This document shows positions 54,201-64,000 of a stretch of 64,000 nucleotides of DNA, in pieces. Below the pieces are notes generated by a model. The model was not told where the DNA came from, did no database searches, and worked only from the letters and a program-made list of their open reading frames with translations. Numbering within the stretch: position 1 is the first letter of the stretch; every line of letters starts with the position of its first letter. Source of the DNA: Quillaja saponaria (Eukaryota; Streptophyta; Magnoliopsida; Fabales; Quillajaceae). The DNA is taken from positions 1,364,001 to 1,428,000 of the forward strand of contig CM055617.1 of the NCBI GenBank assembly GCA_029379385.1. The letters are read 5' to 3'. The position numbers and the translations under genes are program-made.

Positions 54201-57086
54201 TGTGAATGACTATTTGCTTCAAAAGCTTCTGAAAGAGAAGTTGCAAACTTGGCTCCTTCAGAAAGTAGCTGAAGGGGGGAAAGGCCCTAATGTATTAGAT
54301 GATGGTGGCCAAGGTGTGCTACATTTTGCAGCTGCACTTGACTATGATTGGGCCCTACAACCTACAATAGTTGCAGGTGTAAGTGTTAATTTCCGTGATG
54401 TGAATGGATGGACTGCACTTCATTGGGCTGCATTTTGTGGCAGGTGAGAACTTGGATATTTTTGCTTCTATCTTAAAATTGTTTTTGCCTAAATTACATG
54501 TATGACATCAACTCTACAGTCTAGAGAAGCTGAAGAGATTATTTTTACTTATGTGGTTGTAATGGATGTCTATTCAGCCTTCTTTCAAGTTTCAACTCTA
54601 TTGGGTCCTTTGTAAATTTTTAGATGGTTTGAATTGTAATTTGTAGGCTTTTTCTTATCTTTGATGGGTTGTGCCTGTACCTGCCTTGTGTAGTGTGTAC
54701 AAATGAGAAGACTTTTTCTTTAATAAAATCATTGCTTATAAAAAAAAATGTATGACATCAAATTATCTGTGGGTTAAGTCACCATTTGGTAGGGTGCAAG
54801 TTGTCATTAACTTGCAAGTGTTATCTAGATATAAAAAAAAAATTAAGGGATGGGAGGAAAGAAGATGCAAAACAGGCCTGTATAAGGGATCTTACAGAAA
54901 TGCATAGATATAGTGATCAAATACTTACTGGTGAGAAGAAGGGAAAAAAAGCATACATGAAAATATGGAAGGATGAGCTGTTGATCAAGTGTGCAATGTT
55001 TACCTCCCATTTGAATCTCAGATAGTAAAGAATATGAAATGACTTGGCTAAGGGGAAAAAGAACAAGAAGATACTTGCATAAAAAGTGTAGTCCTTGGTA
55101 GTGCACATTATATGCTATGTATCATTATTATCATTTTCCTTGTCTTCTTAGTAACTTCTTGCTTGAACTTGCTTTACTAGGGAGAGAACCATTGCTTCCC
55201 TTATTTCACTTGGTGCAGCACCTGGAGCATTGACTGATCCTTGTCCAGAGCATCCATCTGGTAGAACACCTGCTGACCTGGCTTCTGAAAATGGACACAA
55301 AGGAATTGCTGGGTATCTTGCAGAATCTGCTCTGAGTGCCCACCTTGTTTCTCTTAAGTTGGACAATAAGGAAGGTGGCTCTGCAGAAGTTCCTGGAACA
55401 AAAGGAATACATAGACTTCCAGAACAAAGTGCAGCTCCAGTTAATGATGGAGACGTATCATATGGACTTTCATTGAAGGATTCACTGGCAGCAGTTCGTA
55501 ATGCTACCCAATCTGCTGCTCGTATTAAACAAGTTTTCAGGGTGCAGTCTTTCCAGAAGAAGCAATTGAGAGAATTTGGTGATGATAAATTAGGAATATC
55601 AGCTGAACATGCTCTTTCACGAATTTCAGTTAAGTCACACAAGTCAGGACAACATGATGAGCCCGTGCATACTGCTGCAATAAGAATTCAGAACAAGTTC
55701 CGTAGTTGGAAGGGCAGAAAAGATTTTTTGATAATTCGACGGCGAATTGTTAAAATTCAGGTGCAGTTCGATTGTTTATATTATTTTGATGGTTTTATGA
55801 TTAAGTTCTAGGCAGTTGTTGTTACCTTTATTGCTTCTACAAGCTCATTTTAATTAATCAAGCCTTAGTTCAAAATTCTAACTTCTTATTGTTCATGGTC
55901 ATATATAGGCACATGTGAGAGGCCACCAGGTCAGGAAAAGCTATAGAAAGATTATATGGTCCGTTGGAATTATGGAGAAGGTTATCTTGCGTTGGCGTCG
56001 AAAAGGAAGTGGTTTGCGAGGATTTAAGCAGGAGGCCATAACTGAGGGTCCTAGCATACAAGATGTGTCCTCAAAGGAAGATGACTACGATTTCCTTAAG
56101 GAAGGCAGGAAGCAAACAGAGGAAAGGTTGCAGAAAGCCCTTGGTAGAGTGAAGTCCATGGTTCGGTATCCAGAGGCTCGAGATCAGTACAGTAGGCTGT
56201 TGAATGTTGTCACTAATATTCAGGAAACCCAGGTATTGGCATTCTACTATCTTGATATGCCTTTTCCTTCTGTTTTTTGCTTTTCATTTTCCATTCTCCC
56301 TCACTTCCTCATCCTGTAATTTTCTCCAACCAGGATGTAGTATTCAATTTAAGATGTGTGTTCCATGGAGTTTTGGGCCATTTTGCCTTCACAGCCATGG
56401 GATTGATGGAATTTTTGCACATTTTCATTTTAGTTGCATAAGGGAATTGTTATGTATATTACGGAAATGACAGCAGTAAAATCTAAACAACTCATGGATG
56501 TCTACCTCAGATAATTGTAGTAGTCATGTATTTAAGTTGTGTAGACTCGTAGTTCCAACTCCATGATTTTAGAGTTTAACAAATCACGATATTGTAATCT
56601 TTTAGTAAACTACTCCAACCTCACATGAATCTTTTCGTTATGCTTGGGGAGGTTAAAAACAATGGGGTGAAATTGCAGGTTTTTTCCTTTACAGTTTTAT
56701 TACATCATTTGCATATTTCTATTATATTTTAACCCCTACAAAAAGTAACATGCAGATGAGCATGAACTTATGATTAATGCTCTATAAACCAACTCGAGCA
56801 AGATTCTTAGTTATATACTGCAACAGAAATTGATGTAGGGAGCTAGCTAATCTATGATAAATATAGTTCATGCAGTTGTCTATGTGCTTACTACTATATT
56901 AATATGAAGTTCATAGTTAATCAGATTCTATTTAATGTGTTCATATAAAAGTTTTCTCTGTATTAAATTTTGCAGGTCAGGTATGACAGTGAGGTAAATA
57001 TCTTGGAAGAAACATCTGACTTTGATGACTTAATTGACATTGAAGCATTGCTGGATGAAGATGTTTTCATGCCCACAGTAACTTAG
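48246..57086 (+). CDS. CAMTA3: Calmodulin-binding transcription activator, CAMTA1/2/3 class (most CAMTA3/SR1-like), with two +1 shifts
   Basis: CAMTA factors bind CGCG-type DNA boxes and act in calcium-dependent cold and immune responses. Thirteen exons: 48246-48285, 49236-49355, 49618-49733, 49857-49945, 50658-50700, 51274-51477, 51631-51709, 51825-52153, 52969-53542, 53740-54443, 55181-55760, 55909-56232, 56976-57086, about 1,100 residues. Domains in order: CG-1 DNA-binding (HRWLRPAEICEIL, LRYFRKDGHSWRKKKDGK, GSVDVLHCYYAHGEENENFQ), IPT/TIG (exons 9-10), ankyrin repeats (GQGVLHFAAALDYDWA, GWTALHWAAFCGR), IQ and calmodulin-binding region (RIQNKFRSWKGRKDFL, HVRGHQVRKSYRK). Oddities: exon 3 is followed by ataagt instead of gtaagt; exon 7 needs one T removed (51635-51636) or a weak exon-6 donor at 51478; exon 9 has an extra T at 53257 that makes a stop. 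Otherwise the gene looks intact. It neighbours UBP as CAMTA3 does UBP4. Confidence 0.93.
48752..48929. repeat. 88-bp tandem duplication in CAMTA intron 1
   Basis: The unit from ttgaactcc to tttctag occurs at 48752-48839 and again at 48840-48929, with about a tenth of the bases changed. It lies wholly in the intron. Confidence 0.8.
53684..53703. repeat. (TC)n microsatellite in CAMTA intron 9
   Basis: About eight tc units preceded by cactcac, just before the exon-10 acceptor, where it may extend the polypyrimidine stretch. Confidence 0.85.
54498..54761 (+). mobile_element. 5'-truncated LINE-like retroposon with 14-bp target duplication
   Basis: In CAMTA intron 10 a perfect 14-base direct repeat, atgtatgacatcaa, occurs at 54498-54511 and 54748-54761. 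The 236 bases between end in an A-run (about nine A) preceded by tttaataaaatcattgctta, and include ttgtgcctgtacctgccttg, which resembles the 3' ends of plant L1-type LINEs. A-tail plus target duplication is the mark of target-primed reverse transcription. A SINE is the alternative, but no Pol III box was found. Confidence 0.78.
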
Positions 57087-58963
57087 AAGTGAAGACTGAC
57101 TTATTGCATTTAAATTTAATGTAAATGCTTTTCACTGGTAGTGGCATCTGCCAAATATTTTCTATAGATGTTGATATGATGAATAGATGGCTGGTAGGTA
57201 TGAATGTTTTCCTTTCTCAGAAAACAAACACTGGGTACACTATTTAATCTCAACTTTATCCTATTACCAATTTAACAATAAAGGATATATTATCATTCAT
57301 TAGTCTTAATTAATGTTTTAATCACTCTCAACCGTTATCTTTCATTTTCTTTTGCATTGCTTGTGAATGGTCGGTCCTACTATGTTTGCATATATTTTAA
57401 ATGGAAAGTTCATAGAAGCACTTTCCTATGCAATGTTAAGGAAATCAAATCACCAAATCGATAATACTATCAGCCAATTATATGTCCATGCTCTTCTTAT
57501 ATGGTCAGTGGATTATGAGTCAACAATAAATTAATCATCCCTTGAAGGGTGACTACTTCATATTCGTTTTATTCTTTATGTTGATGATTTTGTTTCGTTG
57601 AAAATAATAAAAAAGTTTTTTTTTTTTTTTTTAAATATAGAAGTCAAGTTGTGTCCAAAATAATTTATATGTATTTTGAGTAATTAATTATTTAGTATGA
57701 TAAGTGGTAACCGAGTTGCAACTCTAAGAAGAGATTAAAAGTTCTAATCCAGTTAAGTTCGAATGAAATTAAGCTCACACTCAAAAGTTATGAGAACACT
57801 TATTATTAACTAAAAAAAAAAACAAAACAGCTAGACAATTCACATCAAAAGTGCAAATTTATAAAAAAGTTTACTTCATTCTTTATATATATATGGACTA
57901 ACTAAAATTAATAATATTCATGATGAATTGACTATTGAGCCAATTGATATAAAAAAAAAAAATAATAAAGACTTTGATTTGGGACCTGCTCAATAAAGAA
58001 ATGTATTTTATATGACACAATATTTTTAATTTTTAACTTATTTTTATCTTGATTTTCACAAAATAAAAAATAACAATAAGTGACAGCTTTATGTGATATA
58101 AAACATAATGTTAATAATTTCATAATTCAATAATAAAGTGACAAGATTAATAGAAAATTATGATATCTTATACTAATTTTAACAAATTAAATTGTAAAAA
58201 AACCTAATTTGATAGCACAGATTTTTTAAGAAATAAAAAATGAAAATCTTAATTCTGAATTTTAGCACCCACTTAAAATTAAAGCCCATGGAAGAGGAGG
58301 AAAGAAGATATGGGAGAAGTTTTTGCACGTACTCTTTTTCTTTTTGTGGAGTTCAAGAACTGTAAAAGTTAGGTTTGTTTGTGACATAAAACATAAAGTT
58401 GTACTTTTCAAGTTATTAAAGTTAACAAACAACACAATCATATTCTGGTAACTACTATAAAGTATACATGTCGAGTCGTACATGATCACATTCACCATGT
58501 ACTAGAATGATGCTGAGGATTTAAATGGCCACCTTTCGTTGTCAGACAGACTCTCAACATTAAAGGTGAGTCTGTGACATGAAATTGAAACTACTGTAAA
58601 TTGGTTGACAGCAATGCAAACAGCATAGTGTTTCTGCTGTTGAACTGCCAAATAAACATACACAAACATTTCAAATTTCCACACCATGTACACTTACTTA
58701 TCTTTTCCTCTTATTGTGAAAGAAACAAAAAGACAGTGTACTTCCACCATTCACCTGTACACCAACAACCTAAGTATACATTTCCACAGCCACAACCCGT
58801 ATCTGCTCATTGATATATAACAAATCTTCCGACAGGTTGAATTAGGGTTAGGGGATAAACGAAATAATAATAATAATATTAATAATAAACATAGTAAAAA
58901 AAAAGAAAAAACGGTCCAAACGATTTTTGTAACTAAATGTTGTAAATTTCAGAGCTCCCATGT
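57087..58963. other. Convergent 3' intergenic region (CAMTA / UBP)
   Basis: Very AT-rich, with A- and T-runs and a (aat)n stretch near 58865-58890. It should hold both 3' untranslated regions. No gene or clear element is seen. Confidence 0.6.
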
Positions 58964-60262
58964 CTAGCTCTTGTTACTGGAGCCAAGGCTCTCGTAGAAC
59001 AAAATGTAACCATGATCTGTGTTACTAGAGTATTCCTGTGCTGACCCAAAGAATGTTTGCACAGCAGACTCATCAATCATCTCAACATTTTCATCATCAA
59101 AAAATAACCAGTGGTTATGGCTTTTCACAAGGCTGACATAGTGACCATGGTTGGGCCCAGTGCCAACATGGACAACTACAGCAAATAGAGAATATTCAGA
59201 ATCTGAATCTTCAACGGTGTTACTCAACTTCAGTTCGAGGGGGAAGACAACCCGGTATGACAATTTCTTATAGCGACCCAGCTGTTCAATGTACTTGAAC
59301 CGCTTAAGGTGGATGACTAAGATGTGAGGGGGCTTCTTTATCTTCATTCTCTTCTGAGCTTCTTGCAAGCTACAAATTATAACAAAATCCAACAAAGTTA
59401 TCAGATAAGATTACCAGATAAAAGTGGCATAAAATATTAGTCTACATATAGTAAACCCAATGGAAACCAGATCCGTTAAGACAATGAAAGATGACAAAAG
59501 TCACTTATCAACATATTTCTTTTTTATAACACAATCATGGGCATACACAAGAACACAGAAGTCGGTGGTAATACAAATGAGATGGTTTCCATCAAAATAA
59601 ACCAATCTCTCTCCTCTCTTTTTTTTTTTTTCATGCAAGTACAATATTTTATCAAAAGATAGAGGATCCAAATCTGATAGAAACTTCTGATACTGTGGCT
59701 ATTCCAGTTAGAAGTGGTTGGTATAGATGTCACTTTACTCTCACAAGAGTTACAACTAGCAAACCAAGTGTAAACAATCACTAGAAGAGTGGAGCTGAGA
59801 GAAACAACACCACATAAACAATGGTGAACCATCTTGGCCAAAAATCACTCAAAAGAGAACTAACATAATGATGTTATGCAGGTAACTACAAGTTAGTGAT
59901 ACAAAGTAAAATCTGCATACCTGCAGCACTTGTCACAGAAAAATTTGTCTTCTGCATTCAAAGTCTCTGTAGAACTGAAGTTTTTTAAACAGCTTGTAAT
60001 TGAACTATTTTGCTCAATATCAAGGCTCAAGTCAAGATATGTTTCGTCCCTAGCTGTCACAGTTTCACACCGCAAACACCTCGTCTCATTGGTGAGTATC
60101 CCCTGACCCAAACCATAAAATAAAATGAGGAGATTATAAAGCCTAGACACTTTTGAAGAAAAATTTGCATCCCTTTTTCTCATTAAGAGTGAAAAGGACT
60201 ATCAATAAAATATCAAAATTTAATTAGTAAATAGCCAGATTCAAGCACCACAAAAGAGAGAG

Positions 60263-60298
<36 letters not shown>

Positions 60299-63142
60299 CC
60301 CCCCCACACTCACAGAGAGAGAGAGACAGGCACAGTAATGAAACCTGGAAATTTTTGTGCACCCAAGTAACTAAAGGGTCTTTGGGAACACCATTGGCTG
60401 GACCGTTCTTTGGTCCGTTTGCTATCTTCTCAGAAGGTGATGAAACCTCTTGATCATCTTTTGCAGCCTGGGCCTCCTTCTCCAAAATATCGACAAGTTC
60501 ATTGAGCAAAAAGTTCAGAAATTCGTGGGCATCCTACCCAAAAGAAAGAGACAAGCAGACCACAATTACAACCTGTGGATTCCAAAAAAGAAGATGAAAG
60601 AAACATGGCCCGCATACACATTTATCATGTTGAATGTCAGTAAGTACTGAGTAACAAACAGCAAAAAGTGCAAAGATGATGAATGCAACAATCTGACAGT
60701 CAGGATTGGAACATATACTACATAGACTGCTTTATACTGCCTCACTTATTAAGCATTTCCATGTTAGTCAACAAATAACGCATTGTTTGGAATTGTCACT
60801 TTCTGTAGCAGAATGATTAGACCATATTGTTGGAACCTAAGTTTTCAGGTGCTAGTCCACACAGTGGTGGCACTGTGTAGATTGGACTACCAAGAAACAA
60901 CATAATGACGACACTAGCAATAGTTGAGGTTGGACTACATTTAGCATAATTAGGCTGTGCGTTCATCTGTGCCTTTTGCTGCTAGCTTTTCTACTTCATT
61001 TTGAAGGTACCTGGGAAGATGTCAAAGGCCCTTGACCATGCCAAAATTTGAAATAACAGCAATTATCATTTATACTTGGCTTTCCTTATCAATAACGAGG
61101 ACTCCTAAGCTGAAAATGGTGGTAAATATGAACATCAAATATAGAATTTTTGTTCATCAGTCTATATGGCTGGAGATTGGAGGGTAAGAAAATTCAAGTA
61201 GGATGACATAAAGCAAGAGGAAGAGGAAGAATTACAAGGAAGAAATACTACGCAAAGATGTTGTAAAAGTTTAGGTAGAAAGTGAAGCCATGGATATGAT
61301 TGAATGGAAAACAGAATCCGTATGGATGATACCACTAGTTTTTGAAGATTCATGTAATTGAACCCAAATATTTGGGATTAACACTCATTCCTGTTTTGGC
61401 CTGCTTTCGGTTTCAGCTGACAGCAGCTAGGGCTTTTCATGAGATTTGCTTGTCTGATATTGCAGAGCAGTTAGCATTCACTTCGTTTTTAGTTTCTTTT
61501 ATGAACTCTTTATTCTTCCTTTTTATCGATAAAATAGGAATACACCCCCTCAAAATAGGTATCATTTAACCCTTCACCTTTTGTGAATTGTTGAATTTTT
61601 CCTGTCCAATTCCACTTCAAATTATAGGAAGCCTCTCTACTATATCGATGACCATTTCTAATTAGAATCCATCATTGTGAACTTAGATGCACATACCATG
61701 TACATGCATAGATGCATTAAGCCCACGCAAGCGAGCACGAACACTGAGAGGAGAAAGAGATATACAGGCAAAGTTATACATACATTAATAACTATTTCTT
61801 TAGAATTTATTTCTGAAATTTAATATTTCATGTCAGAAAAAAAAAAAAAAAATCTTCAAAACAATCACTTTCCCTGGATGAAGCTCTTTTGTTTTAACCA
61901 CCCAAACACATACCTGGTGCATATAGCTGCGGAAAAGCTCATTCTGCTTTTTCAACCTCTGCACAAAGCGCTTGGGAGCAATGACACCTGTTTTCTTCTT
62001 CTGTGAACTTATCTACAAGAAAATGTAAAGATACTAACGGGGCAAAAGAAAAAGCGAGACAGAGAGGAAGAGAGCACTGGTGCAATCACAAGTCTAAACT
62101 AAAAAAAAAAAATCTCTGAGGAGTGACAGCACACTTTGAATGGCAAATCTTTTCACTTCAATTAAAGATAAAGAGATCACAATGCAAGTAACACCCAACA
62201 TTCAGAAGTCAGAACCATAGACATGTTACCTGTGTAAACAAGTCGGCTAAGCATGTCAAGAGATTTTCTTCCGATTCCCCTATGTTTTTGCTATTTGCAT
62301 AATAATCTAACAATTGTTCACGAAAAGGAACACAAAAGTAAAGTGCCTGCAGGAAAGGGGGAACAAGGTAGCTTATTAGTGACAAACCATAAAATGGTTA
62401 CCAATCATAACTGAACACGCCCACCATCTATCATTACTAAAGATTCTTACTGCATAAATATAAGTTTTAATGAGACAACAGATGTCCATGGATAATCACA
62501 TTTACTAAACAAAAATATGCACCTGATAGAGGTAGGCACCATATTCTCTAATACAAGAAGGGATTACTTGTGAATGTTGAACAAAAAAGGTGAGTCTGAC
62601 ATATCATTTTGCAAATAACAATGAGCAAATCCTGGTTTTGGCATTGTTGGCATTTGGCAATATTCACAGGTGTTCTGTCCGGAGCTTCCTTAATTAAGCA
62701 CGATAGACCCATTACCCATAGGACATTAAGATACATTTTTAACCATTCATTGGAACAAAAACTCCAGTATCTGCCAACCAAACGAAATAAGAATCACATT
62801 GCCCAACTTTATCAGAATACTTCATTCCAATCATTTGCAACACAAGTAGTCATGCTTCCATTCTAAATTTAAATGGGATTAATTAAATTACTCACAACAA
62901 CCTTCCTTTTACTAATTGACTAAAAAAAAAAAAACTTCCCTTTTTACTAACAATCCAATTGAATGCGAAACATAAAGAAAAATTACAATATTTTTGTAAC
63001 AAATACGTAAGAATCATTTGCGAACCTGCAAGACGCTGTTGCAGTAGCAAGTGTTACCGAAATTTTCTAATCCAAAATACCGTTCGCCTTCAGGAAACTG
63101 GTCGCCAAGAGCCTTCTCAAGCTTAGAACCCGCCGCACCCAT
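58964..63142 (-). CDS. UBP3: Ubiquitin-specific protease UBP3/UBP4
   Basis: Six exons on the minus strand: 63142-63026, 62346-62230, 62012-61914, 60533-60345, 60102-59921, 59369-58964, 369 residues (UBP3 is about 371). This USP-class cysteine protease removes ubiquitin; UBP3/UBP4 are nuclear and needed for pollen development in Arabidopsis. The Cys box [17 protein letters not shown] lies at about residues 23-39 and the His box [20 protein letters not shown] near residue 310. Two CxxC pairs for a structural zinc are present (RCLRCETVT and FFCDKCC). The N-terminus [20 protein letters not shown] is identical in style to the family, including a glycine after Met that could be myristoylated. An in-frame ATG at 63202 would add 20 residues ahead of it; similarity starts at 63142. 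All donors and acceptors are GT-AG and no break is seen. Confidence 0.96.
60253..60327. repeat. Compound GA/CA/C/GA microsatellite in UBP intron 4
   Basis: In order on +: (ag)n, about 16 units of ac (60265-60297), a C-run, then (ag)n. It lies about 20 to 90 bases after the donor of exon 4 in the minus-strand gene, so its length could vary without touching coding sequence. Confidence 0.9.
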
Positions 63143-64000
63143 TAGCGAGTCAAGCCGATCACCAAGTCTCAGATCTTTGCCCGCTTCAACGCAGTGATTC
63201 ACATTCCATCAACAAGTCACTTGCCGCTTCTATCTCCTCCTCCCGCGTTCAATCGTTAGGGCTCGTTCGGAGTTAGCTTCGATTGTTTAAGTTTCTCGTC
63301 AGACAGTGTTTCAGAAAATAAAAAGAGGGTTTCGTTCGAGGCAGCGCAGTAGCAGATTGGAGGCGAAGAAAATAAAAGAAAAAAATATGACAGAAATGAA
63401 GAACGGCCTTTTTTTTTTTTTTCTATATAAAAAGAAAAATATGTGGCACCGTATGACACGTGGCAAAATGTATAAGGCAATTCGGATGAGTTGTAACTGG
63501 GAGTTAATTTGATTGGCTGATGCGGTTCTTATGCCTTCTAACGTTTCTTAGGGCAATTTCTTTATATTTTGAGAAGTTTCTTAGGGCTATGAAATGTAAG
63601 GAAGGCGTATTCACTACACTTTTTTTTTTTTTTTTTTTTAAGTAAATAAAAATAATGCATGTTTGTCAATAATAAAAAGATTGTCTATAACACATGTAAT
63701 TAATTTTTTACTATTTGAGTGAAAATAATCATTTTAAAAAAATTAAATATTTATAATATACTTTTTTTTAGCTAAAAGTATATATTTTTTTTAGGAATTA
63801 ATTAAATTATGTTGATTTAAAAATAATATTAAGGAGACTAATCCAAAAATTTAAACATTGATAAATAAGGCTATTTTATTTGTGAATAAGTTAGTTCCAT
63901 ATTTTAAGAGGATGTTTGTAAAATTGAGTTTCAATTCGATACTTCTTAATCATTAACTCATTTAAAAGCTTTAAATTTATAATAAGAATGACGTATAATA
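63143..64000. other. UBP promoter and AT-rich flank
   Basis: 63143-63400 is the GC-richer leader of UBP. A ctatataaaaag word near 63423-63434 reads as a possible TATA box on neither strand with certainty. Beyond 63600 the DNA is AT-rich with T- and A-runs and no gene. Confidence 0.5.

Noticed and set aside
55148..55642. Antisense open frame of 164 codons over CAMTA exon 11
   Set aside because: Shadow of the ankyrin-coding exon; the sense frame is clearly the conserved one.

Overview
This is a stretch of nuclear DNA from a flowering plant, most likely a eudicot. It is AT-rich, the genes are broken into many short exons by GT-AG introns, and every recognisable protein is closest to Arabidopsis-type plant families. 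One intron also holds a fossil piece of the plastid gene ycf2. The species cannot be named from the sequence. No bacterial, viral or CRISPR-like content was seen.

Layout, left to right: the peroxisomal ABC transporter ABCD1 (116-14893, +); a transposon-rich spacer (14894-18497); a single-exon C2-domain gene (18498-19067, +); a DUF4057 gene (19848-23666, +); a broken annexin (24212-24798, -); a tRNA-Arg(ACG) gene (25111-25183, -); a TLDc-domain gene (25601-29053, +); the nucleotide-sugar transporter ROCK1 (30814-34945, +); an organellar ribosomal protein uL23 gene (35818-36351, +); a broken NPH3-family gene (36943-38863, -); the small GTPase RABH1/Rab6 (40100-43287, +); an unrecognised eight-exon gene (44293-46458, -); a CAMTA transcription factor (48246-57086, +); and the deubiquitinase UBP3/UBP4 (58964-63142, -). 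Exon positions were worked out by hand from splice sites, reading phase and family similarity.

The genes do not form an operon-like unit; what links them is old gene order. From memory, Arabidopsis keeps ABCD1, DUF4057, TLDc, uL23 and RABH1c as At4g39850-At4g39890 with UBP3 at At4g39910. RABH1a and ROCK1 are neighbours at At5g64990/At5g65000, and CAMTA3 and UBP4 at At2g22300/At2g22310. This window carries all of these in one row, as expected of a chromosome that was not split up by the later Arabidopsis duplications.

The most unusual points are: four isolated +1 single-base insertions, two in the first ATPase domain of ABCD1 and two in CAMTA, plus an AT instead of GT donor in the CAMTA DNA-binding domain; the ycf2 insert lying between the two frameshifted ABCD1 exons; a foldback element with long inverted repeats that contain perfect palindromes; a GC-rich unit between duplicated copies of intron sequence in the TLDc gene; a short LINE-like insertion with a 14-bp target duplication; and an unrecognised gene whose eight exons join in a consistent phase. 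No clearly new multi-gene system was found.
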